A stretch of 64,000 bases of DNA from Sapria himalayana (GCA_029783825.1 JAREIK010000343.1:4339294-4403293); one strand, 5' to 3'. Shown: positions 12,500-24,060, counted from the first letter of the stretch. Notes: generated from the letters alone by a model not told the origin. Made by a program: numbers and translations.

Positions 12500-13080
12500 T
12501 TTTAGGCAAAAAATGAGTTTATGTTAAGTTCATTGGAGAGAATATAATGTTGGTTTCGGATGTTTTGGTAGTATTTTTGTTATTATATATATTTATGTCA
12601 AATTCATTGATACTTAAATTCATTATTTGTAATTTTTGTAATTTTTTTAATTAGAGAAAATTTAATTTAAAATTTATAAACTAATAACAAAAATAAACTT
12701 TTAGGAAAGCCTATCGTTGGTTTTAGGTGCGCATTCACTGTTAAGATAAGTCTAAATGAGAAGGTAAATTGGCTTAAGATAAGATTTGTAAGGAACAAGT
12801 TTCTTAGATATTTGTTGATTATAAGAATATTTTCTCTCCGTTGATCTTGATGGCATTCGTTTGAATTTTTATTCCTTGGATATCATCTCACAAACGACAC
12901 TGGTTAGGCACGAAGAATATATTTTTTAATAATAACACCGAGGGGAAAATATATATGGGCAGCAACTTGGATTTCGAGCATCATAATAAAACATAAATAA
13001 AAGATTATGGGATATATTGTATGACTTGAAATAGTTAGATATTCACACCTTGTTTAGAGCAGAGATGAATTTATCAAGAA
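12500..13080 (+). pseudogene. Decayed Ty1/copia reverse transcriptase remnant, copy 3
   Basis: Corresponds by eye to the copia RT start: an AATGAGAAGGTAAATTGGCTTAAG block near 12755 parallels the one near 4350, where copia proteins have DGxIxRYKARLV. Later come remnants of the 'HQLDVKxAFLHG' region near 12900 and the 'CKLxKSLYGLKQ' region near 13000. It is heavily frameshifted. Copies 1, 2 and 4 at 2.5, 3.8 and 13.6 kb belong to related families. Confidence 0.45.
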
Positions 13081-13109
13081 GTCATACAATCTTGCAATCA
13101 TCTATTCGA

Positions 13110-13295
13110 TCTTATTTATTTATTTATTTTATTCTTTTTTATTCTTTTTTATTTTTTTTTATTTTTTTTTTATTTTTTTTTATCTTTTTTTATCTTTTTT
13201 ATTTTTTTTATCTTTTTTATCTTTTTTATTTTTTTTATTGTTTAATTTTTTAATTTTTTTTATTTTTTATTTTTTCAAATTTTAAAATTTTTTTA

Positions 13296-13366
<71 letters not shown>

Positions 13367-13560
13367 GTATTTTTATTTTTTTATTTTTTTATTTTTTTAT
13401 TTTTGTATTTTTTTATTTTTGTATTTTATTTATTTATTTATTTTTATTTTTGTATTTTTTGTATTTTTATTTTTTTAATTTTTTTTATTTTTTTAATTTT
13501 TTTTATTTTTTTTAATTTTTTATTTTTTAATATTTTTTTTTATATTTTTATTTATAATAT
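13110..13560. repeat. T-rich low-complexity array
   Basis: About 450 bp made almost only of T runs interrupted by single A, G or C, with TTTTTA/ATTTTT as the core unit. The apparent plus-strand open frames rich in Phe, Tyr and Leu here are artefacts. It lies between two copia RT remnants. Confidence 0.9.
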
Positions 13561-13639
13561 TAGAATACTTAAAACTCATCACGAGGTAATATATTATCTA
13601 TAATATTGTTCAATCATATTAAAAGAGTTAGATGTCTTC

Positions 13640-13990
13640 ATTTTCAACAAGGCTTGGGAATTCATATCTTGACCTTTAGGATAAGTCTATCTTTAGTTGC
13701 ATTCGCGCTATACAGATAAATCTAGATGGGAAAATTGATCACCTTAAGACGAGAGTTATAGGGGTGGGCTTTTTCAGATATTCATAAATGATCAGATAAT
13801 TTTTTCTTCATTGATCAATGATGCTTTTCATATGAGTTTTCATATTTCAGGTAACATCTTATAGACGAACAACATATATTAATTAGACATGAAGAATATT
13901 TATAGATTTCTAGCATCATCATCATACATGAGCCGTAAATTACGAAAGATATTATATGACTCGAAATAGTCACCGAAAGCCGTAGATTAC
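13640..13990 (+). pseudogene. Decayed Ty1/copia reverse transcriptase remnant, copy 4
   Basis: The plus frame near 13705 reads INLDGKIDHLKTRVIGVGFF, close to the copia RT opening (KxxxDGxIxRxKARLVAKGF). It continues to LDMKN near 13880 (usual LDVKNAFLHG) and then to KLRKILYDSK near 13935 (usual KLRKSLYGLKQ). Frameshifts and stops separate these blocks, and only the first half of RT is seen. Confidence 0.6.
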
Positions 13991-14536
13991 TAGTTTTTTT
14001 TTTTTTTTTAATTATTTTTTATTTTTTTTGTTTTATTTATTTATTTATTTATTATTATTCTAGTTGATACTCCAAGTGACTTTTCTTAGTTAACCTAGCT
14101 TATTTCCAAGTGACTTTTATTATTATACTATGTGATTATGATCAGATTAGATATAATTAATATAATTAGTTATTTTTAAAAATTCTTTTTTGAATATATA
14201 TTTGGTTGTCACTCTATGTGTAATACGGTATTTAAAGAAATATAAGTTATTAGTGGCTATTAGTAATCACGCGCAATGACTGTCAGTCCAAATATTTAGT
14301 TTTAAATAGAAAAATTAGTTTTTTTTTTTTTTTGTTTTTATTTATTTTTTAGATAGAAATATAAGTTATTAGATACGAGCTAAAAATGATTAATTCAATA
14401 AAATATTAAAATTTAATTTTAACCCAGTAATCCAATGATTCATTCAAGATTAATAGATACGAGCTAAAATAAAAAAAAAAAAGAATTTTTTTTTTTTTCC
14501 TACTGACGAGAGAAAGCTCTTCCGTTCTTATTGCAG
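13991..14536. other. AT-rich sequence upstream of the RING gene
   Basis: Poly-T and poly-A tracts, including a homopurine/homopyrimidine run at 14470-14500, and a short repeated phrase (AGATACGAGCTAAAA at about 14371 and 14456). No upstream coding exon could be recognised. A polypyrimidine tract and TTGCAG at 14531-14536 look like a 3' splice site. Confidence 0.4.
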
Positions 14537-15546
14537 ATCCAGGCTCGGAAAGCAGTTGTTTTATGGAAGTAAGTTTGAATCCCTCGAATCAAAATTTTGT
14601 GCTCCAGTCCTGTTTTTGATGATGATGATGATGTTTCAGGAACAGAATGGAGCAGGATCGGCCGGCACAGTGAGTTTCTCAGCGTCGAAGGATGCAAATT
14701 CCCTGCGATTATCTTTTTCAACACCCGCGCGCGTTCGGTCCTTCAGCGGTTCCTCCGAGCTCAACCCCATCGAGAACTGCGCGCCGTTCTCCTGCACGCC
14801 AGCTGGTGCGACAGATATCAGACAGCAGAATCATGGAAATGAGGTCCCCGAACAGCAACTCGTTCTCGGGAGGGAGAAGGTCCTCGTGTGCGCTGTCAAG
14901 TTGCAACCGCGAATTGGCGACAGGATCCAATTGCGGGTCTTCTGACAGCTGGTCCGTCCGAACCTTCTCCGAGCTCGTTGCCTCGTCGCGAAGAGAGAGA
15001 TGGTCTTTCGAGAGCGAGCAGTTCAGCTCTGCCTTCAGCAAGATGGCTGCTGGATCCAGCAACAGATTATCTTCTTCTCCCGCCTCGTTAGATCCCCAGA
15101 CCTGCGCAGCCTGCTCCGAATTGCTGGCTTGTTGGAGGAGAGGGGAGCTGTCTGTGGTGGCGGTGCTCTCTTGTGGTCACGTGTACCATGCCGACTGCTT
15201 GGAGACAATGACGGACGATATCGACCGCTATGATCCTGCGTGCCTGATTTGCCACAGGGTAGAGAGGCAAATCTCAAAGATTTGTAGCAGAGCCATGGCA
15301 GACGTGGGTGCCAATTTGAATTCTAATGGCTTTTATTGCCAGACGAACAGGGTCTTGGGAGCAGGAGCTGGGAGAAGGACTGGCCCCAATTTTGGCCCGT
15401 CAACCTCGTATGCAAAGCCTTTTTTGAGAAGACACTTCTCGTTTGGGTCAAAAACCAGTAGATCTCATCGCCCCGACAGCCGCTTTGCTAGGAAAAGAAA
15501 GATTTTTCGCAAGTTGTCTCAGAGATTGACCTCTGGAAACAGATGA
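14537..15546 (+). CDS. RING-H2 zinc finger protein, 3' exons, with probable frameshift
   Basis: The product has a RING-H2 domain (Cys138, Cys141, Cys161, His163, His166, Cys169, Cys184 and Cys187, counted from the ATG at 14692). This is the Zn-binding fold of E3 ubiquitin ligases. The Ser/Arg-rich N-terminal part (PPSSTPSR, RQISDSRI, RTFSELVASS) and the C-terminal PFLRRHFSFGSK resemble an uncharacterised plant RING family. I infer exons 14537-14568 and 14640-15546: the first ends before GTAAGT and the second follows TTTCAG. In this reading the protein runs PGSESSCFMEEQNG into LSFSTPAR, then loses frame at the CG repeat 14726-14733. The downstream frame is open from 14692 to the TGA at 15544-15546. 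A 2-bp contraction or 1-bp insertion would explain it. Further 5' exons must lie outside or be lost. So this is either a recent pseudogene, or a gene with an assembly error, or one using a downstream ATG (14833). Confidence 0.65.
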
Positions 15547-15550
15547 AAGA

Positions 15551-15654
15551 GGAGCTAGGGTTCTTGCAAGCCCATCTTCTTCCCATGCAATAGAGCAAAT
15601 TAGGAGTTAGGGTTCTTCCAAGCCCATCTTCTTCCCATGCGATAGAGCAAATTA
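15551..15654. repeat. 52-bp tandem duplication after the RING stop codon
   Basis: Two copies of a 52-bp unit (15551-15602, 15603-15654) differ at about three positions. Each starts GGAG(C/T)TAGGGTTCTT. It lies in the presumed 3' UTR, just after the stop at 15546. A third partial GGAG starts at 15655. Confidence 0.9.
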
Positions 15655-16189
15655 GGAGGAGCTAGCAATTGCCATCGAGATTCATTCATGAAGGATCCAA
15701 GGCGCTATTGTTTTAATGAATCCATCATCCATAAAAGGAAAAAAACAGAAAAAAAAAAAAACAAAAGGGCTGATATGTTTCTCATTTATTTGTTCTCTCA
15801 TGTTATAATGTTTTCCTAATCTATATGGATGTAAAGCTTCTAGTAATTGAGTTTTAGAACAAGCAAGTACTTTCTAATAAATTTATATGCACATAATGTT
15901 TTATAATGTGATTTCATTGTAAGTATTAAGATTATAAGTTAAAGACTTTAGTGTAAATGTGATTTCAAGCTATATGATATGAACATTTGTATGAGTAGTG
16001 TTTATTTATATAGTGTGTTCATGGAAGGGTATTTTTGGAATTTTATTTTTGACTATATCATAACATAAATATTTTTATGTGTATTTCTTTTCTAATTAAG
16101 AAAGGAAAGTCAAAATTTATGCTTTACTATTCTCAAATCAAAATTTGTTGAAAACTAAATAATCTCAAGAGTGAGAAAGTTGAAGTTAG
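15655..16189. other. RING gene downstream region
   Basis: AT-rich. Presumed 3' UTR and spacer, with AATAAATTT-type polyadenylation words near 15876. No gene seen. Confidence 0.35.
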
Positions 16190-16960
16190 TGATGGAATGG
16201 GAGAAAGTCGCACATATAGTAAGAGGCATCAAATGAGAGAACTGTTGTTTCTGATGATCTATTTCAATAAAGGGTGGAGACTATTTTATAAGTTTCTTAG
16301 ATGATAAGATACATGAACCTTATTAATGAGATTCATTGAAGAATCTACCAGATTCATTGTTGTGACATGAATCTACATGATTCATTAATAAACTTATTAA
16401 GTTCATAACTATTTTCCATGTATGTGATCATTCACATTTGTAACAAAAATATTATTTTTTTCTACTTTGATTTTCCCTAGGAATGCTAGGGAGTTTTATT
16501 TTCTTCAATAAAGAGCTTCACATGGTTATCATTAGTCTTTTGCATTTTTATTGATGGGCTTCACATGGTGATTATGTGTGCTTCGATCGAAGATGCTCAA
16601 GCAAGATCCAATTAGATTTCTTTATGTTCAAGTTTTTTTATATATATATATTTATAATGTGTTAGTGTCCCTTATTTGAAATCTCAAGCAACATTGTTGC
16701 AAAGGTGCTTAATTTTTCTCTGGAGTGATTGTTATGTTTGAGCTTATCTAATTTGCATCAAGAATAACTTCTCGAGTGGTTCGCTGGAAACATGCTCGAG
16801 CGAGTTGATCTAGTTTCGCTGGAAACACCTCTTCATGTTTGGACTGCCTTGTTGTTTTAAGCTGTGTCGGGTGGGATAATTTATGTTTTGATGCACCAAA
16901 TATAAAACATTTGTATTTTGGCATACCAAAATATTTATAATAAAAAAACATCAAATTCTA
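16190..16960. repeat. Possible decayed solo LTR
   Basis: The opening GGGAGAAAGTCGCACATATAG resembles the GAAAAGTCCCACATCGG-like start seen in many plant copia LTRs. It is followed by AT-rich sequence with TTCAATAAAGAGCTTC near 16504 and a 13-bp direct repeat TTCGCTGGAAACA (about 16780 and 16816). No partner LTR, primer-binding site or target duplication was found, so this is tentative. Confidence 0.3.
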
Positions 16961-17109
16961 AAATAATTAAAATTTAGTGCACTAAAATTTATCAACGCAA
17001 TTTTGCCCTTCAAAGTTTGTAAAATAAAATTTAATTTAATTAATTTGAAAATTATTATTGAAAACCAAGAAACTAATTAATGATATATAAGGGGTAGGGA
17101 TCAAGCTCA

Positions 17110-17545
17110 TGTTCTCTACTTATACTTATATATATATATATATATATTTATAGACACATTTATAAGTATACATAAATATATGCAGATATATATACATATA
17201 TATAAATTGACAAACACACACACACACACACATAATTATACATAACTATATAAATATATTTATGTATAATGATATATGTGTATATGTATATATATGTGTG
17301 TGTGTATACACACAAAGAGGTATATATATTGATATATAATTATGTATAAATATTTTTAAAAAGGTATGTATAATTATATATGTGTGTGTGTGTGTGCGCG
17401 TGTTTATCGATTTATATATAAGTTTTTATATCTACATATATGTTTATATATCTACATATTTATTTATATATCTAAACATATAAACACATATTTATAGATA
17501 AATGTATACTTATATATCTGTTTCCATTTATATTTATATCTATAT
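17110..17545. repeat. Compound TA/CA microsatellite
   Basis: Runs of (TA)n, (CA)n at about 17212-17231, (TG)n near 17295-17310 and 17380-17395, mixed with degenerate ATATATC words. It has no coding content. Confidence 0.85.
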
Positions 17546-17884
17546 ATTAATTTTGGATTTATTTCTTATGTGTCAATAATCTTGTAACCGAATGGTTTGT
17601 TACGTTTTTGGCAAGTGCAGGATATAATTGGTTCGACCCTTACATTGCCCTTTCTACAATATTAATTAGTTTCTTGGTTTTAATTAATAGTTTTTAAATT
17701 AATTAAATTTTATTTTTTTTTAAAAATTTTAGAGAGTAATATCAGGTTGATGAATTTTAGAACACAAAAATTCAATTATTTTAGAATTTTGTATTCTTTT
17801 TTTTTTAATTATTAAAAATTTTGTGTGCGAAAATACAAACCTCTAGACTAAATATATAAAGAAAAAAAAATATTTTTTTTTTAA

Positions 17885-18170
17885 CATTGGGAATTAGTCA
17901 TTGTAGGCCGCTAGTGCATGCCCGGGTCCAACCAGAGCACAACCCACCATTAGTGCTCACTACGTTGCAGGGCTTTGTGCCATGCTCTCGGGTCGTGAAT
18001 CGTAGTGCGAACCCGCCTCTTCTCGTTTGAACTACTTCATGATCATGGGTTTGAGTCATGTTTTGGCTGTCCGACTGACATGTTTGAGCCATGCTCACTA
18101 CATGGGTTAGTTCAAATGAGAAGAACCTATGGTATGATAATAGTTTTCTTAAAATTATTGAGTTTACTCG
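17885..18170. repeat. GC-rich patch with imperfect hairpin
   Basis: A GC-richer island next to the MITE at 18175. At 18017-18124 the outer arms pair (CTTCTCGTTTGAACTA with the complement of TTAGTTCAAATGAGAAG) and inner CATGGGTTTGAG-type arms pair partly. It could be a small fold-back or a diverged MITE. The boundaries are uncertain. Confidence 0.4.
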
Positions 18171-18174
18171 TAAG

Positions 18175-18496
18175 TACAAGTATCAAACGGGCCGTGCTAA
18201 TCCTGCAGGGGTTTTCAGGCCCAATCGGGCTGGCATGCATTGCCAGGCATGACATTCTATAGTAATGTGCCGTGCAGAATGACACTTTTTTGGAGGGCAG
18301 GCTCGGCACGAGCCCGTGGCTCGAAATCAACTTGGCTTCTGGCTGGGTTGGGTCAATTAAATTTTTAAAAAATTAAGATTTTGGCAAAAAATGTCACCGT
18401 CATCCATTGGGCCTGTCAAGCCTCACTCACCTGGCATGGGCCATGACATGGCACTGTAGCATGATGGGATTCGGGGAGGTCCGTCAGACACGTATA
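18175..18496. mobile_element. hAT-like GC-rich MITE with 8-bp target duplication
   Basis: The left end TACAAGTATCAAACGGGCC and the reverse-complemented right end TATACGTGTCTGACGGACC agree at most positions. They are flanked by CTCGTAAG (18167-18174) and CTTGTAAG (18497-18504), an 8-bp duplication with one mismatch. The interior has the same GGCATGCATTGCCAGGCATG-type words as the other GC-rich MITEs here. At 322 bp it is the shortest of the well-bounded copies. Confidence 0.75.
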
Positions 18497-18646
18497 CTTG
18501 TAAGTTGTACGAATGGGTTAAAGCCTCGTGACAATAAGTTTTGGATGGAAGATTTATCATCTATATGAAATATTTGATATAGAAAATTAAAAATTTAATA
18601 ATAAAATAATTAAGGCATAGGTAAAATAGTGCAGTATCGCTTTTAA

Positions 18647-18730
18647 TGTCAGAAGTGGGATTTGAACCCACGCCCCCTTTCGAAGACCAGAACTTGAGTC
18701 TGGCGCCTTAGACCACTCGGCCATCCTGAC
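18647..18730 (-). tRNA. tRNA-Leu(CAA): tRNA-Leu(CAA)
   Basis: On the minus strand the 84-nt sequence folds as a class II tRNA. The acceptor arm GTCAGGA pairs with TTCTGAC. The A-box is TGGCCGAGTGG. The anticodon stem CCAGA/TCTGG holds the loop CTCAAGT, with anticodon CAA (reads UUG). There is a long variable arm and a T-arm with the B-box GGTTCAAATCC. The discriminator base is A, as expected for Leu. No intron is present. The first run of four T lies about 22 nt downstream (AAAA at 18622-18625 on the plus strand), a plausible Pol III stop. All stems pair and it looks functional. Confidence 0.95.
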
Positions 18731-19175
18731 AAAAGATGCCTATTTAAATGGGCATTATATAATTTATTTAAGAACATTATAATTTTCATTTATATTAAAT
18801 TGTTTGAGCATAAAGCCAAAAACTGGATGTTTATCACACAATTCACAACAAATGGACTTGTATTTAAATCACACGAATAAATCATTTTATATCAAAATAT
18901 AAAAATCTTTTATTTACAGATATTAATAATCAACAAATTATTTTAGCTACCAAAAATAGCTAGCTAAAAAAAATCATGAAAACAAATCGGAAGAATCAAA
19001 TACATTGAGCCTTTATCTAAGTAGTCTTTTAATGAATGAAATACATCTAAATAAATAAATGAATGTGTGTGTTTATTGCACTTGCAAATCTATCAACATC
19101 ATGTGTTTGACTGTGTGCCATGAATCACAATTTGATCTTGGTAAAGGCAGCTTCAGGATGAAAATGGAAGATCTC
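18731..19175. other. Spacer between tRNA and MAP kinase pseudogene
   Basis: AT-rich. No gene or repeat recognised. Confidence 0.4.
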
Positions 19176-20373
19176 CTACCACGTCAATTCGCATATCATC
19201 TCTGGATTCAAATCTTCACCAATGCCAAGATCAATCGGCACATTAGTAGGAGGAACATGGGCTGGAGAGTACAACGGAGACATGTATGGGTGCAGAAGAG
19301 CTTCAAAAATAATGATATACTTGGACTTGGATGGATAAAAAATGAGAATCTTTTGTAGCAGATCAATGGCCCAAGGGTTGGCAGAAGGAAACAAGCTGGA
19401 GAAACGAAACCCGGCAAAATAGGAGAGTGACTGTATGTAATTCTTAGCCTTGGGATTATCAATGAGCATGAGATCCTCTTCTACATGAGTGCTAAGAACA
19501 TTAAGGATGAGTTTGAGCTGACTGAGACACTCTTTGCAAGAGAAATTGAGTTTTCTACCAAAGAGTTGTGCAAATACACATCCGACATACTAGACATCTA
19601 TGGATGTTGTGTGGCAATCACAGTACAACAATAGTTCGGCGGCTCGATACCATTGGGTCACTACGTACTTGGTCATGAACCCACCATTCTCGTTGTTGTT
19701 TGTACAGGCTAGCCCAAAATTACATTTTCAAATCACGGTTCATGTTGACAAGAAGATTCCCATGCTTTAGATCTCGGTGGAGAATATTAGCCAAAGGAAG
19801 ATACCCCAAACCATCAAGCAACTGCCCCATTCAATTTTAGTAAAATTAAAACGTTGTCAATTGTCAACTCTAATAAATCATTTCAATTCTTAATGACAAT
19901 GCAATCTCATAAATGTGACTCATTTTCCTGCAAATAAACAAGACCTAAGAACACAATCACAATTGAGAAGATGAAGAACAAGTTCATCTCGATTGGAGCA
20001 GAGAATTGAGATACCTGAAATGGAAGTATTGGTAATGATTATTAGCAAGTACCTGGGGGGACTTAATAATTTGGTGTAAGTCAAAATCCATTAGCTCATA
20101 AACCAGATATACATCATCAAAACTTTTTCTTTGGTTGGGAATCATTACGTCTTTCAAAGCAATCACATTTTCTTGTTTGAGAAGACAAAGATGCTTCAAC
20201 TCATGTAAAATTTTAATCATATTTTCAAAAGCATTATGTATCTTCTTAATTGAGATACCAAAATTTTATCATGTTAAATTGGCACTTTCAACTTCGAACA
20301 AAGTTTTCCATACAAAGTAGTAATGCTTCCCACTACTATAAGTCCCACCTTGGGCTTCCACTTCAGTTGCCAT
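19176..20373 (-). pseudogene. MAP kinase pseudogene (plant group C, MPK7-like)
   Basis: The minus strand carries in order the pieces of a plant MAP kinase: the N-terminus MATEVEAQGGTYSSGKHYY (20373 down), [50 protein letters not shown] (about 19790), [29 protein letters not shown], and [19 protein letters not shown] near the stop at 19176. The order and the C-terminal lobe fit the MPK1/2/7/14 group. It is dead: the Gly-rich ATP loop region is missing between FEVESAN and KKIHN, DFG reads NFG, the TEY activation motif reads TKY, the Trp of SIDVW is a stop, and there are frameshifts. An intron-like segment remains (about 19855-20000), so it arose by DNA duplication, not from mRNA. Confidence 0.85.
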
Positions 20374-22289
20374 TCCTGCCAGTCATCCAACACAATAAAC
20401 AAATTAGTTGAACTATAATAGTAAAGAATACATAATTATGAGTTTCAAATCTAACAAAATCAAGTCCATCAACTTTCGATTGAACAAGTTTATACACTTC
20501 TTTATCCTCCACTATACTTTTGAAATAGTTTGCCACTGAATTATTCTATCTTACACATGAATCCCTCATTAAATTGAACTTCTATTATAGTTTTGCTTTA
20601 ATTTTCACAGATACGAATACTAATAAACAGAGGTGAATATTGCTCAACTTCCACAACAAGAAGCACCTCCATTATCTCCAAGGAAACCTAGATTTTCCTA
20701 ATTTGTACATTGCAACATCATATAATCATGATAATGCACATTTATACCCATTTCAGAAGTCAAGTGAGACTTTACCAAATTACATCAGTTGCGAAAGGAG
20801 GACTAACGATCTAACCAGGAATTGATTATAGGTCAGAATAAGATGAGAAGATAGGTATGACGTATAGCACTAGCAATTCACGACAATTTTAGACATATTT
20901 AGCCACAAACTAATGAAGAAAGCATTGAATTTTTTTTTCTCTCTCTCATCATCTTATACAAGATTTTAGATTACTATATAAATTACAAATATTTTTTCAT
21001 TTATTTTGAAAAAGTAATTTGAGGTTATCAATTTTTTTAATGGAAATCTGATTAAAAGTTGCAAGAGTAAAATTACAAATATAACCCCCAAATGTTTTAT
21101 GTGATTATATCTTATCAAAACTCAAATGTAATAAACTTGTGAAATTACAAATCTAACCCCCACATTCTAATCCTTCGAATATAAATTGTCATTTGTGCCC
21201 CACATCTTTTAACTTAAGTAATATTAAAAAGCATAACATTAAGGGTTAGATTGGAGGAAAAAAATGGGGAAGGATAATAATGTCCAAAGGTAATTTTATA
21301 CATGATGAATTAAAATTCATGAGGTTATATTAATAATTTCCATCTAATAATATATATAAAAAAACTAAAAAACTAAAAATAAGATGAACAAAAAACAAAA
21401 TTAGTTGATTTCCAAAAAAATGGAAAACATAAATTTACCATACAAGAATTATGATTTTTTATTAAAAAAAATTATATTTTCAAATAAATGATTTTGGGAT
21501 TTTTAAGTATCATACCATTGTGACTTACCAAGTTTTCATTTAAAATAATATTTAAAATTATAATAATCTTTTAAAATATTATTGCATATGAATGAGCATT
21601 TGTGTATGATTGATATCTTAAATATGATGTATGAATGATTAGCATGATTTTTTCTTTTAATATTTTTTTTTGTGTTTATATTTGTGAATGATTAAGATCA
21701 TTGATATGTATGAATCTTAGAAATTTTCAAAGGTTAATATATAAATATTTAAAATAGTAATGAATTATCATATAATAATTCAATCTAATACATGTTAGGA
21801 GAATAATCTTGCATTAAATAAAATGGAAAATAATCATAGTTACAACAATACAAAAATTTATACAGAAAACTCTAAACTCAGAATATCTATAAGCTGGAGA
21901 GGAAATTTTGCTATATGAAAATTAGTGCCATCACACAAATGTTTTTTCTCCTTAACTATAATTCAACTATACTATTAATAAATTGTTACTATTTCTCATT
22001 AGTTAATGCATCCAAAAAAAAAAACAAGAAAAATTTTAACAAAAATTGTAAAATAATATTTTAAATGTCTATGACTTAGCCATGAAAATACAAAAGTCTT
22101 TGTCTTTTTTATATTCTTGAGATTTCACCTTCTCATGCTTCTAATTCAGTGTAGATGTAAGTAGTTTTTTTTATCGCGGTGTGAATTTCCATAACTTGGA
22201 ATATGTGCTAAGTATGTTTGGAGTGAATATTTTTTAGTTATGCTAAGTATTTATTTTTTGTGATAAATGCCTTTGACTAAAATAACAAT
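20374..22289. other. Gene-free stretch
   Basis: AT-rich, no coding sequence recognised. At 21065-21175 a phrase AAATTACAAAT(A/C)TAACCCCCA occurs twice, with a partial inverted counterpart (GGGTTAGATTGG) near 21243. That suggests an old MITE, but I could not fix its ends. Confidence 0.4.
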
Positions 22290-22495
22290 TGAGGATCCTT
22301 TGCCTTAATCTAAGGCCTTCCACATATGCATGATCATTAATCATTAACCATTGACCACTGATCATTGACTGTCCATTTATTTTATAACTAACATTTATGT
22401 GTAAATCCTTAATTTAACCATTACACATTCTATAAATAAGTATACATATGAAAGGCTCTCACCATTAATAGTGTGATGATTTTCAAACATTCTCA
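22290..22495 (+). repeat. 5' LTR of the small copia element
   Basis: 206 bp, TG..CA ends, aligned with 24202-24447 through ATTTATGTGTAAATCCTTAAT and GAAAGGCTCTCACCA blocks. The GAAAGGCTCTCACC end precedes the primer-binding site. Confidence 0.85.
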
Positions 22496-22534
22496 TGGTA
22501 TCAGAAGGATACTTGGATTAGCATCCCATTATCC

Positions 22535-24060
22535 TAATGGCATCTAATTTTTTTCCCACTCTCCTTCACTACAATACCATGATTCACATTATTACCATCA
22601 AACTCTTCTCCTCCTTTAACTATCACCTATGGAAAAGCTAACTTCTTCCACTTCTCGTAAGCCAAGGTTTGCTCGGTCATGTGGGTGGTACCCTTTTGCT
22701 GCTACCTCCATTTGATCTTCCCACCTCTCAAACACAAAATATCAAACACCTAGAATGGAAAGCCACCATTCAACATCTAGTTAGTTTTCTCTTCTCTTCT
22801 CTCATAGAGGAAGCCATGATTGAAGGCATTGGTCTCCCTACATTTCACGTGGTCTAGACTATTTTCGAAAAAACTTTCAACCTCCACTCCAAAGTCCAAA
22901 GTCCATGAAATACCTCAATGATAACCTCCAATTGATGAAGCGTAATACCCACTCAAGGTCATTGTCAACCAAGGTACCAAATTTGTTGCTTGGAAAGCCA
23001 CTATGCTAATCGATACAGGCAATATTATGATCGGCACTAGCATGACTTCTTAGCACACCATATAGAAGCCTTAAATGCTTTATACTCTATGTCTGGGCAT
23101 GAAGCTTCATATTGGTTTTTGAAATAGGGGCTTCGACCCATATGAATCCAGCCCACTCCACTTTGGGCTAGTCTATCACTTATATGGGTAAGGATTGAGT
23201 GATTATAAGAAATGGTGCATCCTTACCTATTATCGACACTGGTAAAATTTACCCTTCCCAAGATCTTCATATGTTAGATATTTTAGTTATCCTCATCTTA
23301 TTAATAATCTTTTGTCTATTACTAAATTAGTGCATGATTTTCCATTATTTGTTAAATTTACAAATAAACGGTAAGGGTGGTGGAAACCAGGAAAAGAGAT
23401 GGTGACGTACATGTAGTTAAGCACTGAAATTCTACTTTTATTTTTTTCCTTATAATTAAATCATTTCATGCTTCATATGATTTATGCCATTCTAGCCTTG
23501 GACATGTGAATCATTTAGTTTTATCTTTGTAAATAAAAAAATACAATTTTATCTTACCTTTTTACTGTCATCTCTTACATTAGGTAATGCATGTCAACAT
23601 GCAAAGAATTATCATTTGCTTTGTTCTCAAAAAAACCATAAATCATTTAATGTTTTAGATTTTGTTCATTGTAATCTTTTATGGTCATCCCATACAATCA
23701 AATTTGGGCTTTGTCTTCTACGTTGTATTCTTTGATGATTATTCTCTTTTCACTTGGCTTTATTAATTGAAATTCAAATCAAACTTTTATGTTACTTTCA
23801 TTAACTTTCAAAAATTTGTGGAAAATCAATATTATGCTCATACAAACAAATTTCAATGTGACAGTAACATAGAATTTACTAACAATTGCTTTCAAGCTCA
23901 TCTTTGTACAATTGACATTCATCATCAACTCTCTTGTCCACATACTCCTACCCAAAATGGTCATGCAAAAAGAAAACATTGTCATGTAACTGAGATTGGC
24001 CTAGCTCAACTTTTTCATTCCCACACTTCTTGCTTTTTGTTGATACCTTTAGTACTGTAG
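22535..24060 (+). pseudogene. copia gag / integrase remains
   Basis: Near 22595 the frame reads KLFSSFNYHLWKS, the copia gag opening (KLxxxNYxxWK). A 62-codon stretch at 22669-22857 continues gag. CQHAKNYH near 23595 is the zinc-binding end of the pre-integrase domain. FDDYSLFTW near 23735 carries the first integrase Asp (usual VDDYSRFTW), and the segment at 23767-24060 reads FQCDSNIEFTN (second Asp) and CPHTPTQNGHAKRKH (the conserved CPxTPQQNGxxERKH). In that last motif the position of the catalytic Glu is Lys in this copy. Stops and frameshifts occur between blocks. Confidence 0.8.

Noticed and set aside
13050..13603. Open frames rich in Phe, Tyr, Leu and Ile that look like membrane proteins
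   Set aside because: They come from T-rich low-complexity repeats with no start context or conserved motif.
14556..14945. 129-codon frame as a separate gene
   Set aside because: Its middle part continues the RING gene before the frame jump; its start lies in a likely intron and its end is the wrong frame of the RING exon.
17110..17545. Regularly spaced short repeats as a CRISPR-like array
   Set aside because: They are TA/CA dinucleotide microsatellites without unique spacers, in plant nuclear DNA.
18647..18730. tRNA-derived SINE instead of a true tRNA gene
   Set aside because: All four arms and the acceptor stem pair, the discriminator is present, and no SINE body or poly-A tail follows.
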